A stretch of DNA of 64,000 nt from Pseudomonas paracarnis (lineage in GTDB: Bacteria; Pseudomonadota; Gammaproteobacteria; Pseudomonadales; Pseudomonadaceae), in NCBI RefSeq assembly GCF_904063055.1, contig NZ_CAJFCN010000007.1:186001-250000 (forward strand), in the 5' to 3' direction. Positions 43,823 through 52,727 of this stretch are shown here, piece after piece (within the stretch, counting starts at the first letter, position 1; every line of letters begins with the position of its first letter). Both the position numbers and the translations under genes were made by a program. The notes under the pieces are model-generated. The model was not told where the DNA came from and searched no databases. It worked only from the letters and a program-made list of their open reading frames with translations.

Positions 43823-46261
43823 ATGCCTGATCCTGTTGCTGCCAGCTTGCGTCTAGCGCCCGAAGCGCTGACTCGCCCTTTCTCCGCTGAACAGTTCAGC
43901 TTCTCGACCACCAATGATTTGGAGCCCTTTCGCGGTGTGCTTGGCCAGGAACGTGCGGTTGAAGCCTTGCAGTTCGGCGTGGCCATGCCACGCCCCGGTT
44001 ACAACGTGTTTGTCATGGGCGAGCCGGGCACCGGCCGCTTTTCGTTCGTCAAACGCTACCTGAAAGCCGAAGGCAAGCGCCTGCGAACCCCGGCGGACTG
44101 GGTTTATGTGAATAATTTCGATGAGCCCCGCGAGCCTCGTGCCCTGGAATTGCCGGGTGGCGCCGCCGCGGCGTTTATCGCCGATATCAACGGCCTGGTC
44201 GACAACCTGGTCGCCACCTTCCCGGCGGTGTTCGAGCACCCGACTTATCAACAGCGTAAAAGCGCCATCGACCGGGCGTTCAACCAGCGCTACGACAAAG
44301 CGCTGGACGTGATCGAGCGCCTGGCCCTGGAAAAAGACGTGGCGCTGTACCGCGACAGCTCCAACATCGCCTTCACGCCGATGCTCGACGGCAAGGCGCT
44401 GGATGAAGCCGAGTTTTCGCAACTGCCGGAAGCCGATCGCGAGCGCTTCCACACCGATATCTCCGAGCTGGAAGAGCGCCTCAACGAAGAGCTGGCCAGC
44501 CTGCCGCAGTGGAAGCGTGAGTCCAACAACCAGCTGCGCCAGTTCAACGAAGAAACCATCACCCTGGCCCTGCAGCCTTTGCTGGCGCCGTTGTCAGAAA
44601 AATACGCAGAAAATGCCGGCGTCTGTGGCTACCTGCAGGCCATGCAGGTGTACCTGCTCAAAACCGTGGTGGAGCAATTGGTGGACGACGCCAAGACCGA
44701 CGCCCAGGCGCGCAAGCTGCTCGAAGAGCAGTACTGCCCGAGCCTGGTGGTGGGCCACTCGGTCAACGGCGGCGCGCCGGTGGTGTTTGAACCGCACCCG
44801 ACCTACGACAACCTGTTCGGCCGTATCGAATACAGCACCGACCAGGGCGCGCTCTACACCACCTATCGCCAGTTGCGTCCAGGTGCGTTGCACCGCGCCA
44901 ACGGCGGTTTCCTGATTCTGGAAGCCGAAAAAATGCTCAGCGAACCCTTTGTGTGGGATGCGCTCAAGCGTTCCCTGCAATCGCGCAAGCTGAAGATGGA
45001 GTCGCCCCTGGGCGAACTCGGCCGCCTGGCCACCGTGACCCTCAACCCGCAGATGATTCCCTTGCAGGTCAAGGTGATCATCATCGGCTCGCGCCAGTTG
45101 TATTACGCCTTGCAGGACGCCGACCCGGACTTCCAGGAGATGTTCCGCGTATTGGTGGACTTCGACGAAGACATCCCCATGGTCGACGAGAGCCTGGAGC
45201 AGTTCGCCCAGTTGCTCAAAACCCGTACCTCGGAAGAAGGCATGGCGCCGCTGACTTCGGACGCGGTGGCGCGCCTGGCGACCTACAGCGCACGCCTGGC
45301 CGAACATCAGGGGCGCTTGTCGGCGCGTATTGGTGATTTGTTCCAGTTGGTGAGCGAGGCGGACTTTATTCGCCACCTGGCCGGCGACGAAATGACCGAT
45401 GCCGGGCATATCGAGCGCGCCCTCAAGGCCAAGGCCACGCGCACCGGCCGCGTGTCCGCGCGGATCCTCGACGACATGCTCGCCGGCGTCATCCTGATCG
45501 ACACCGCCGGCGCCGCTGTGGGCAAGTGCAACGGCTTGACGGTGCTGGAGGTCGGCGACTCGGCATTCGGCGTGCCGGCGCGGATTTCCGCCACGGTGTA
45601 CCCAGGTGGTAGCGGTATTGTCGACATCGAGCGCGAAGTTAACCTCGGCCAGCCGATTCACTCCAAGGGCGTGATGATCCTCACCGGTTACCTGGGCAGC
45701 CGCTATGCCCAGGAATTCCCGTTGGCCATCTCCGCCAGTATTGCCCTGGAGCAGTCCTACGGGTATGTGGACGGCGACAGTGCGTCCCTGGGCGAGGCGT
45801 GCACCTTGATCTCGGCTCTGTCGAAGACGCCGCTCAAGCAATGTTTTGCCATCACCGGCTCGATCAACCAGTTTGGTGAAGTGCAGGCGGTGGGCGGGGT
45901 CAACGAGAAGATCGAAGGCTTCTTCCGCCTCTGCGAAGCCCGTGGGTTGACTGGTGAGCAGGGTGCGATCATCCCTCAGGCCAACGTCGCCACGCTGATG
46001 CTCGACGAGAAGGTGTTGCAGGCCGTGCGTGCCGGGCAATTCCATATCTATGCGGTGCGCCAGGCGGATGAGGCCTTGAGCCTGCTGGTGGGCGAGGATG
46101 CCGGTGAGCCGGACGCCGAGGGGCAGTTCCCGGAAGGCACCGTGAATGCGCGGGTGGTGGAGCGCCTGCGCGCGATTGCCGAGATGATCAGTGAGGAAGA
46201 TTTGAAGGAGGCGGAGAAAGAGCTGGCGCAGCAGGCGTTGGCCGAAGCCAAGCCGACCTGA
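43823..46261 (+). CDS. AsrA-type ATP-dependent Lon-family protease
   Basis: An 812-residue AAA_32-Lon_C protein (LonC/YcbZ type; P. aeruginosa AsrA). The N-terminal ATPase region has an unusual Walker A GEPGTGRFS at residues 66-74, with Arg where Lys is normal, and the long insertion between the two halves of the ATPase (VDEEGG-like coiled coil about 170-260). HRANGGFLILEAEKML is the Walker B region. The Lon protease domain is complete: catalytic Ser in GDSASLGEA near residue 651 and Lys in GGVNEKIEGFF near 697. The role is stress-linked proteolysis in the cytoplasm; in P. aeruginosa it affects aminoglycoside response. The gene appears monocistronic with a possible heat-shock promoter. Confidence 0.88.
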   Translation: MPDPVAASLRLAPEALTRPFSAEQFSFSTTNDLEPFRGVLGQERAVEALQFGVAMPRPGYNVFVMGEPGTGRFSFVKRYLKAEGKRLRTPADWVYVNNFDEPREPRALELPGGAAAAFIADINGLVDNLVATFPAVFEHPTYQQRKSAIDRAFNQRYDKALDVIERLALEKDVALYRDSSNIAFTPMLDGKALDEAEFSQLPEADRERFHTDISELEERLNEELASLPQWKRESNNQLRQFNEETITLALQPLLAPLSEKYAENAGVCGYLQAMQVYLLKTVVEQLVDDAKTDAQARKLLEEQYCPSLVVGHSVNGGAPVVFEPHPTYDNLFGRIEYSTDQGALYTTYRQLRPGALHRANGGFLILEAEKMLSEPFVWDALKRSLQSRKLKMESPLGELGRLATVTLNPQMIPLQVKVIIIGSRQLYYALQDADPDFQEMFRVLVDFDEDIPMVDESLEQFAQLLKTRTSEEGMAPLTSDAVARLATYSARLAEHQGRLSARIGDLFQLVSEADFIRHLAGDEMTDAGHIERALKAKATRTGRVSARILDDMLAGVILIDTAGAAVGKCNGLTVLEVGDSAFGVPARISATVYPGGSGIVDIEREVNLGQPIHSKGVMILTGYLGSRYAQEFPLAISASIALEQSYGYVDGDSASLGEACTLISALSKTPLKQCFAITGSINQFGEVQAVGGVNEKIEGFFRLCEARGLTGEQGAIIPQANVATLMLDEKVLQAVRAGQFHIYAVRQADEALSLLVGEDAGEPDAEGQFPEGTVNARVVERLRAIAEMISEEDLKEAEKELAQQALAEAKPT

Positions 46262-46283
46262 TAGCTGTCATCACTCGGTCAAG

Positions 46284-46371
46284 GTGGGAGCTGGCTTGCC
46301 TGCGATAGCGGTGTATCAGTCAACTGGGACGTTGGCTGTGAGTCTGTCATCGCAGGCAAGCCAGCTCCCAC
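46284..46371. repeat. Inverted pair of REP elements (REPIN)
   Basis: GTGGGAGCTGGCTTGCCTGC at 46284 and its complement GCAGGCAAGCCAGCTCCCAC ending at 46371, head to head, directly after the protease gene. Confidence 0.9.
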
Positions 46372-46429
46372 ATTGGTCCGTGGTGTTTTGGGGCGCGTTT
46401 AGCGTGCCACAAAATTGACTCCATTCTCG

Positions 46430-46451
46430 GGGACCAACGCCCGTTGGTCCC
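46430..46451. repeat. Near-perfect palindrome GGGACCAACG / CGTTGGTCCC
   Basis: Two 10-base arms, GGGACCAACG and CGTTGGTCCC, separated by CC. It is not part of the REP types nearby and has no T run, so not a terminator. The rest of 46372-46575 contains no gene; whether the palindrome acts on the small gene downstream is unknown. Confidence 0.7.
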
Positions 46452-46575
46452 TACAACCTTGGTTTGTGGTGTTTTTCTTCTATTCTCAGACTCAGGGATA
46501 TCCACAGGAGTCGCAGGATAGAAACAGCCTCGCCTTGCGCTGGGGCTGAACACCGATCTACCGAGGGGCGCCGCC

Positions 46576-46893
46576 ATGTCGCGCAACCTTTGCCTTACTC
46601 GCCAGTGCCTGGGCCTGGTCACCCGTATCGAATGCTCCATTCGCCCTCTCGCTGGGGATAACGGGATGTGGACGCTGTTGTTTGCCGCCGGCATGTCGGG
46701 CGAGCAGCCTTCCACCGTCAAATCCCAGGGCCCGTTCCATGGGCCCTTCGTGGCAGAACGCATGCTGGGCACCATCGTTGATAGCCTGACCTTGCACGGC
46801 TACGAGCAAATGGACGAGCCGCAGATCTGGTGTCTGCACCTGCAGGCTCATCTGCGCCAACTCAATGGCGGCCAGGAGCGGCTGGCCCTCTGA
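46576..46893 (+). CDS. Small hypothetical protein
   Basis: A 105-residue cytoplasmic protein (MSRNLCLTRQCLGLVTRIECSIRPLAG...) with four cysteines and no signal or membrane segment. GAGGGG lies about 11 bases before the ATG, and codon use is of genomic type (GC-rich third positions), so I think it is real. I do not recognise a family. It sits alone between repeats, with the palindromic element following directly after its stop. Confidence 0.55.
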   Translation: MSRNLCLTRQCLGLVTRIECSIRPLAGDNGMWTLLFAAGMSGEQPSTVKSQGPFHGPFVAERMLGTIVDSLTLHGYEQMDEPQIWCLHLQAHLRQLNGGQERLAL

Positions 46894-46950
46894 GGATCGT
46901 TCCCACGCTCCGCGTGGTAACGCCGCCCCGGACGCTCCGCGTCCACCCAG
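46894..46950. repeat. Partial palindromic repeat (GATCGTTCCCACGC family)
   Basis: A left half of the same element as at 24837 and 40458 (GATCGTTCCCACGCTCCGCG, then GGACGCTCCGCGTCC) without the right terminal arm, between two convergent genes. Confidence 0.75.
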
Positions 46951-46952
46951 GG

Positions 46953-48776
46953 CTATTTGCTCTCAGGCCTGTCCAGCTTCACCTCAAAGCCGTACTGCAC
47001 GGTGCTGAGGTCGGTGCGCTGGTAACTTTCCAGCGTGGTCGGCTGGCCGTAGAAGTAATGCACGTCAAACATCGCCGTGCCGTATTCCTCGGCGCGGTGG
47101 CTGACGCCGAGGATCTCCTTGAGATAATTGCCGCTGGCATCCTTGGCGTAGAAGCGCCAGCTGTCGGCGGGGAAGTCCTTCTGGTCGACGATCAGCGCGT
47201 TGTCCTTGAGCGACAGGCCCTTGGGCAGCTTGGCGGCGTCAATCGTGGCCTTCTCGATGGTGGCCAAAAACAACGGTACCGAGCCCACCACAAACGCCGG
47301 TGTTTCCGGGAACAGGTTGAGGTCGTAGGTGAGCGTGCCGCTGACGGCGTTCAGCTCGAAAGCCTCGGTCGGCAGCTCGATAGGCTCGCCCCGTTCGCCT
47401 TTGTCATCGGCGGTGAAAAAAGTGATAGGCGCGTCACTGTTGTTGCGCTCGGCACCGACCAGGTCGTCATTGAAGGTGAACGGGTGGTCGAACACGATTT
47501 TTGCGGCACTGGCGTCTTCGGTCGATTGGCTGATGGTGACGCTGTTTTTCAGTTGGTCCTCGGTCATCGAGGCATCCTTGAGCCAACTGGCGGCGCCGTC
47601 GTCATACACCGTGACCGGCATTGGCAGGGGCTGTACGGTGTTTTGCAGGCTGTTCCTGTCAAAGCGCATCACCGGCAGGTCCAGATCTTTACGGGTGAGC
47701 GTGGCCTTGGAGAAATCCAGCACATTCACCTGCAGGTTATCGACCAGCCCGTTGAAATACACCTTGGCGTAATGGCTGGTCTGCTGGCGCTCGAAGGCTT
47801 TTTGCGCGTCGGTGAGCTGTTTATCGAAGGCATCGGACCACGCGGTCTGTTTTTGCATCTCGGCCAGTTGTTTTTCATAGAACGCCACTTGCGCGGCACT
47901 CTCGTTGATCGAGCCTGAGCGGGTCAGAAACTGCCCGGTGCTGTCCCGTGCCTGCACCAGCAGTGGGTTGGGTGACGCATCGCCCACTTCGGCGGCCAGG
48001 GGCTGGCTGTTGGTCAGTTCGATCTCGGCGTAGTTTTTTTCCAGCGTCAGCAGGTTGAGGGTGATATTGCCGTCGGTGCGTTTATGGCCCACGTCTTGTT
48101 TGGTCAGGTCGAACGTCAGCACCTTGCCCGGGGTGATCACCTCCACCGCGCCCTTGAGGCTGATGGGTTGTGGCTGGCTCTTGTTTTCCGTCTCGATCCC
48201 TTCAATAAACGGGTAGGTCACCGTCAGGTCGTCGGGGTTGGTCAGGTTGGAACTGCTGGGGCTCAGTTGGATGCCGGGGTCGGTTTCTGACCATTCCGGC
48301 TGGAAGGGAATGACTTTATTGTTGCTCAGGGTGACCGACTGCCATTCCAGGCCATGGGGGAAGGGGAACTGGTCCGGGGCGTTGAAGTTGAACGGGAAGA
48401 CCGGCTGCAAATCCGTCAGGTAGTCGGAGTGCGAGGTTTTGCGCAGCACGAACAGGCCATTGATGTAGGTGTCCACCAGCGCTTGGGGCGTAGGGTAATG
48501 CTTGAGCAGGGCCAGGCTGTCTTCGCCGTATTCGGCTTGGATGGGCTTGCTGGCGAGCTTGGCGCGCGCACGTTCCAGCAACAGCAGCGAGCCGCCAAGG
48601 TCGGCGATGGCATCGCGCAGCTTGGGGTCCTGAATACTGTCCAGGGACTGTTCGAACTTCGTGGTTTTCTCTTCGAGGGTCGCCTGCTTCTGCTCTTCTT
48701 TGGGGGAGCAGCCGCTGGCCATCAGCAACGCCGCGCACAGGCCGAGAGTGGCCAAAGGGGATCGCACATCCATCAT
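46953..48776 (-). CDS. Large lipoprotein of unknown function
   Basis: A 607-residue lipoprotein: signal MMDVRSPLATLGLCAALLMASGC with lipobox MASGC and acylated Cys23. I choose the ATG at 48776 (AGGAAAACTCAG upstream) over the one at 48800, which has no ribosome site and adds a polar stretch before the signal. After an N-terminal coiled coil (EEQKQATLEEKTTKFEQSL) the protein is all beta, aspartate- and asparagine-rich, with no cysteines after the signal, and contains KQLAEMQKQTAWSDAFDKQLTDAQKAFERQQ as a second coiled coil near 330. Family not recognised. Likely periplasmic or outer-membrane anchored. Confidence 0.78.
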   Translation of the reverse strand: MMDVRSPLATLGLCAALLMASGCSPKEEQKQATLEEKTTKFEQSLDSIQDPKLRDAIADLGGSLLLLERARAKLASKPIQAEYGEDSLALLKHYPTPQALVDTYINGLFVLRKTSHSDYLTDLQPVFPFNFNAPDQFPFPHGLEWQSVTLSNNKVIPFQPEWSETDPGIQLSPSSSNLTNPDDLTVTYPFIEGIETENKSQPQPISLKGAVEVITPGKVLTFDLTKQDVGHKRTDGNITLNLLTLEKNYAEIELTNSQPLAAEVGDASPNPLLVQARDSTGQFLTRSGSINESAAQVAFYEKQLAEMQKQTAWSDAFDKQLTDAQKAFERQQTSHYAKVYFNGLVDNLQVNVLDFSKATLTRKDLDLPVMRFDRNSLQNTVQPLPMPVTVYDDGAASWLKDASMTEDQLKNSVTISQSTEDASAAKIVFDHPFTFNDDLVGAERNNSDAPITFFTADDKGERGEPIELPTEAFELNAVSGTLTYDLNLFPETPAFVVGSVPLFLATIEKATIDAAKLPKGLSLKDNALIVDQKDFPADSWRFYAKDASGNYLKEILGVSHRAEEYGTAMFDVHYFYGQPTTLESYQRTDLSTVQYGFEVKLDRPESK

Positions 48777-48938
48777 CTGAGTTTTCCTGTCCGACATCAT
48801 CGAGCCGAGTGAATGGCCTCGACACTAGCAGAAAAATTCTCTTACAGATGCCACTTGGGTCAGTTTTCTCGCGGTGACAGGGGCCGGGTGGCGGCTGGTA
48901 TACTCGGCGCCATTTTTAGCCAAGCTGTGTGAGATTCA

Positions 48939-49427
48939 ATGGAACGCTTTATCGAAAATACAATGTACGCCTCGCGTTGGCTGCTGGCGCCGATCTACCT
49001 GGGCCTGTCCCTGGGCTTGCTGGTCCTGGCGCTGAAATTCTTCCAGGAAATCATTCACGTGATTCCCAACATCTTCACCATGTTGGAAGCCGAAGTGATC
49101 CTGCTGCTGCTGTCGTTGATCGACATGGCCCTGGTCGGTGGCTTGCTGGTGATGGTGATGATTTCCGGCTACGAGAACTTCGTCTCGCAGCTGGATATTG
49201 ACGAGAACAAGGAAAAGCTCAACTGGCTGGGCACCATGGACTCTTCGTCGCTGAAGATGAAAGTGGCGGCCTCCATCGTGGCGATTTCCTCCATCCACCT
49301 GCTGCGCATCTTCATGGACGCCAAGAACGTCGATCCACAGCACCTGATGTGGTACGTGATCATCCACATGACGTTCGTGGTCTCAGCGTTCGCCATGGGC
49401 TACCTGGACAAGCTCACCAAGCATTGA
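48939..49427 (+). CDS. UPF0114 (YqhA) family membrane protein
   Basis: A 162-residue inner-membrane protein with three to four helices: WLLAPIYLGLSLGLLVLALKFFQ, ILLLLSLIDMALVGGLLVMVMISGYENFVS (the family signature), KVAASIVAISSIHLLRIF and WYVIIHMTFVVSAFAMGYLDK. The length equals the YqhA family (about 164). Function is not known; a role in ion or small-molecule handling has been suggested for the family. Confidence 0.92.
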   Translation: MERFIENTMYASRWLLAPIYLGLSLGLLVLALKFFQEIIHVIPNIFTMLEAEVILLLLSLIDMALVGGLLVMVMISGYENFVSQLDIDENKEKLNWLGTMDSSSLKMKVAASIVAISSIHLLRIFMDAKNVDPQHLMWYVIIHMTFVVSAFAMGYLDKLTKH

Positions 49428-49442
49428 TACCCCGCGCCGGCC

Positions 49443-50876
49443 TTACTGCTCCACGAAGTAATAAGGCTGGCGGTTGACTGCCATTTGCTTGATCACCGTA
49501 ACCGGCGCTTTCAGCCGGTCGGTGTGGTCCGTCAACGCCACGTTGCCGGGCTTGGCGCTGAGGAAGGCGCGCAGTTCGGCTTCGGTGTTCAGGATTGGCA
49601 AGTAGGCCTGTAGGTAGAACACGCTGGCCCCGTCGATGCGCTCGTTGGGTTGGTACATCGCCACCGTCCTGCCTTCGTCTTGCAGGGTCTGGATCTGGCT
49701 GATCACGGGTACGAATGAATGGCGCACATCGGCTTTGGGGGCAAACCAGAACGCTGCGCTCAGGTAGCAGGCGATCGCCAGGGTGAAAACCCCGCCGATG
49801 ATCTGCCGGTGATAGCGGTACAGCCCCGGCTTATGGTCCTTGGCCCACTCCAGCAACACCCGCGCATACTCGGCAGCCAGTACCGCGGCAGCTGGCGTCA
49901 GCGCCATCAAGTACACCGTGCGTTTGCTGGAAGCCAGGGTCAGCAGGGTGAACTGCGCCACCAGCCACACACTGAAAAACAACCGATAGCGGTTGCGCAC
50001 TAGGCTTTTGCGGAAGTGCCACAGGCCCAAGTACACCAGGATGTTCCAGGGCAGGAAGGCCTCGGGCAGTTTGGCGAGGTAATAGTAAAACGGCTCGTAA
50101 TGCCCAGCCTCGACAAACGAACCGCTGAAGCGCCCGACGCTATTGGTCCATAACACTTCACCCACCGCCTGCATCCCACCGCGCTGAAACAGAAACCCCA
50201 GCCAGATCAGCAGCGGCACCAACGCCAACAGCGTGAACAGCGCCGGCTTGAGCCAATCGCCCAGCCGCAGGCGTTTATCCATCAGGCTGGTGCTGAACAG
50301 GTACACGAAAATCACAATGCCCGGCATCGCCAGGCCCAACACACCCTTGCTCAACGTAGCGATGACCATCCCGGCGGTAAACAACGCCCAGGCCCAAGTA
50401 CTTGAACCTTCACGCTCAGGCCGCACAGCCTGGTAAAACCCCAGCAGGGCAGCCGTGACACCGAGGCTGAGCAACGAATCCTCACCCACACCCCGCACAT
50501 TGCCCCAGTAACTGGCCATGGTCGCCAGGATCAACGCGGCACTGAACGCCAGCGCCTGCGGCCGCCCGAACCGACGCAACATCCCGTACAACAGCATCAC
50601 ACTGAACAACCCGGCAAACGCCGACGCCAAGCGCACCGCCCCGGTGCTGGCGCCAAACAGGCGAATCGCCCCGGCGTCCAGCCACAGGCTCAGGGGTGGT
50701 TTTTCCAGGAAGGGTTCACGAAACAGACGCGGCACCACCCAGTCATTGTCCAGGTGCATCGCCATGGCGATCCCGGACACCCGGGCTTCGGTAGAGCCTT
50801 GCAGCTCGTGGTTGCCGAGGGCGAAGAAGAACAACAGAGCAGCAAGCAAGAGCAGCAGGGGAGCGGGGCGCGTCAT
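49443..50876 (-). CDS. ArnT/PMT-type membrane glycosyltransferase
   Basis: A 477-residue glycosyltransferase of the GT-C fold with about ten to twelve membrane helices. The first periplasmic loop has GSTEARVSGIAMAMHLDNDWVVPRLFREPFLEKPPLSLWLDA, the conserved motif of ArnT/PMT family enzymes (E-x-R in place of D-E-x-R, and LEKPPL). These transfer a sugar from a polyprenyl phosphate carrier in the periplasm; ArnT adds aminoarabinose to lipid A. This protein is shorter than ArnT (about 550) and alone, so its acceptor is unknown. The stop is 15 bases from the convergent UPF0114 gene. Confidence 0.83.
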   Translation of the reverse strand: MTRPAPLLLLLAALLFFFALGNHELQGSTEARVSGIAMAMHLDNDWVVPRLFREPFLEKPPLSLWLDAGAIRLFGASTGAVRLASAFAGLFSVMLLYGMLRRFGRPQALAFSAALILATMASYWGNVRGVGEDSLLSLGVTAALLGFYQAVRPEREGSSTWAWALFTAGMVIATLSKGVLGLAMPGIVIFVYLFSTSLMDKRLRLGDWLKPALFTLLALVPLLIWLGFLFQRGGMQAVGEVLWTNSVGRFSGSFVEAGHYEPFYYYLAKLPEAFLPWNILVYLGLWHFRKSLVRNRYRLFFSVWLVAQFTLLTLASSKRTVYLMALTPAAAVLAAEYARVLLEWAKDHKPGLYRYHRQIIGGVFTLAIACYLSAAFWFAPKADVRHSFVPVISQIQTLQDEGRTVAMYQPNERIDGASVFYLQAYLPILNTEAELRAFLSAKPGNVALTDHTDRLKAPVTVIKQMAVNRQPYYFVEQ

Positions 50877-50992
50877 GGAGTCTGGCTACCGAGGCATGAG
50901 ACCGATCGGGCGACCGGTCATGGGTAGTCAGGGAGTATACGAGTGCGATTCTTAACCTTTGGTGAACGGCCGTAGGGTTTTTCTCCGGCGAA

Positions 50993-52018
50993 TCAAGGGA
51001 GTTTCAAACTGGGCACTGCCGCTTTGCCTTGTGCGGTCAGCACCGGCTCCAACTGCTCCCAGGTGAAGGCCAAGTCGTTGTCGCAACCGTCACCATTGGC
51101 CGGTGTCGAGAGTTGCAGGCCCTGGGTGTTGAAGCTGAGGTGAAAGTTGGAATAATCGGTGATCGCCGGGCAGCCCTCGTCGGTGGTGGTTTGCTTGGCC
51201 AGCCAAGTGCTGAAGGCGGCCGGCAGCTTCAAATGGCCGGAGTAGGCGTCATGCCATTGCTGATGGCCGCCGAGCCAGGCCCATGGGTCCACACTCTCGC
51301 CGGTTTGCAGGTTCCAGGAGTGCAGGCCCCAACTGATGCCCATGGCGCCTTGGCCTGCGGCCCAGCGGTAGAACCGCACGGTGAGAAATTGCGATGACCA
51401 ATAGGCAGGCTCAACCTCGATTTCACTGGTATAGACCGAACCGTTTCGACCCAGGTATTCACGCCGTTCATAAAAATAGTCGGTTAGATCTTCGTCATTG
51501 ACGGCCAGGGCGGCGAGTTGCTGATTGATCTTCTGCACCGCCGGGCCGTCACCCGCAAGCTTGAGCGTGACGCGGGGGCCTTGGGTCTTGAGCTGGTAGG
51601 TGTGGTTGTGGAAAGTTTTCTCCTCAGTCTTGATCGGCAACGGCGCGGCTTCCATGGGCGCGTTATAGGCATCGCTGCCGCAGCCGTCCGTGCCAATGCG
51701 GCGTAAAGCCAGTGGCAGCGGCGCACCGCCATCGGTTTTGCTCCAGGCACCAGAAAGGGTATCGCCCTGAGGTTTTTGCAGGGCCCAGAAACCGGTGTTG
51801 CCTTCCTCCACCCAAGGAGCGTTGTCATTGGCCTGAGTCAACTGGATAGGGGTATGGATGCGCTGGTAGTAATAACTGCCATGCTCCCCGTCGGCGCCGT
51901 TGAAACACACGGTGATAGCGGACTTGCCCAAAGTACCTTGCCAAACCCCGGCCAGCTCGGCGGCTGTTGCGAGTAAAGGCATGACGGAGAGGGCGATGAC
52001 GGCGAAGGGCTTGAACAC
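50993..52018 (-). CDS. Exported protein of unknown function
   Basis: A 341-residue periplasmic protein with signal peptide MFKPFAVIALSVMPLLATA. The start is GTG with GGAAGTCAGATACCC upstream. The N-terminal part (LAGVWQGTLGKSAITVCFNGADGEHGSYYYQR) is a beta-barrel-like domain; the C-terminal part (YLGRNGSVYTSEIEVEPAYWSSQFLTVRFYRWAAGQGAMGISWGLHSWNLQTGESVDPWAWLG) resembles DUF3298/RsiV-like domains seen in secreted proteins. No catalytic motif is recognised. Confidence 0.72.
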   Translation of the reverse strand: MFKPFAVIALSVMPLLATAAELAGVWQGTLGKSAITVCFNGADGEHGSYYYQRIHTPIQLTQANDNAPWVEEGNTGFWALQKPQGDTLSGAWSKTDGGAPLPLALRRIGTDGCGSDAYNAPMEAAPLPIKTEEKTFHNHTYQLKTQGPRVTLKLAGDGPAVQKINQQLAALAVNDEDLTDYFYERREYLGRNGSVYTSEIEVEPAYWSSQFLTVRFYRWAAGQGAMGISWGLHSWNLQTGESVDPWAWLGGHQQWHDAYSGHLKLPAAFSTWLAKQTTTDEGCPAITDYSNFHLSFNTQGLQLSTPANGDGCDNDLAFTWEQLEPVLTAQGKAAVPSLKLP

Positions 52019-52124
52019 GGGTATCTGACTTCCGGTTGTCTGATAAAGGCCGTCAGGGTAATGGGAAGTGTGAGGGGATGCCAGGGGGCGAGATGCGGTG
52101 AGGCGTCTCGCCCGTTTGCGTGTT

Positions 52125-52379
52125 TTAGGGTTGTGGAGGCTGGGTAGTGAATGGTTGGGTGTTCAAGACCCGTTCTACCAGTAGCTCACCCAGAACGATC
52201 AATTGTTGGGCTGCCAGCAACTTGTGGCGGTGCGCGCCTTCAAGTTCGAAAGCCAGGTCGGTGGTCATGGCGTTGAGGGAGGCGAGGGTTTCGCTGGCTT
52301 GGATTAGCAGGGTTTCGGGGTGGATGTTTTCAGCGAGGGTGAAGAGGGTGGTTGGGGGATTGGGGGTGATCTTTTTCAT
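52125..52379 (-). CDS. DUF6124 family small protein
   Basis: An 84-residue protein, MKKITPNPP..., with the DUF6124 (formerly DUF3077) block NIHPETLLIQASETLASLNAMTTDLAFELEGAHRHKLLAAQQLIVLGELLVERVLN, mostly alpha-helical. AAGGAG lies 9 bases before the ATG. These proteins occur in several copies per Pseudomonas genome and have no known function. This one follows an unusually long leader region (see the next entry). Confidence 0.88.
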   Translation of the reverse strand: MKKITPNPPTTLFTLAENIHPETLLIQASETLASLNAMTTDLAFELEGAHRHKLLAAQQLIVLGELLVERVLNTQPFTTQPPQP

Positions 52380-52718
52380 GGCTTAAACTCCTTGATTGAT
52401 GGAGTCGCCAGACATCGCTGCTAAACGAAAAGGGTGGCGACCGTACGCGGGTTAGCAGACCAGGAATCAAGGAACCCGGCGCACCCGAAAGTGCCCCACG
52501 CACAGCCGCCATGATACGAACCAGCGGATGCTGAAAGCATCGCTCGAACGGATGGTGGCTTTGCAGGCCTTGATATTAACCGAGCTGCTAAACCCGGTCG
52601 CTGATTTTGCAGCGACAGGGGGAGGCTAGGCTTGTTGGGCTGAGTGCGCTAGTTCACCGACAGCTCGGCATCTTGCGGGAAAATTCCGAAGCCCAGCCCT
52701 GTTAACCTCCCCCGTCGT
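52380..52718 (-). other. Long structured intergenic region upstream of the DUF6124 gene
   Basis: This 339-base stretch has no convincing gene but several strong inverted repeats. GTCGCTG-N6-CAGCGAC at 52597-52616 is a perfect hairpin. CGACAGGGGGAGG at 52613-52625 pairs with CCTCCCCCGTCG at 52706-52717 (one bulge), followed by GGGCTG (52637) with CAGCCC (52694). CTGCTAA (52418) pairs with TTAGCAG (52452). The first two share CGAC, so they are mutually exclusive. A 60-codon open frame at 52330-52512 runs through part of it. On the minus strand it would form an RNA leader of DUF6124. Confidence 0.5.
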
Positions 52719-52727
52719 CAGGCTCTG

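Noticed and set aside
44594..46045. 483-residue minus-strand frame opposite the AsrA-type protease
   Set aside because: Shadow; no motif and no start signal.
52330..52512. 60-codon frame upstream of the DUF6124 gene
   Set aside because: Overlaps the gene start in another frame and matches the structured leader; no good ribosome site. Kept as part of the leader rather than as a gene, although a leader peptide cannot be excluded.
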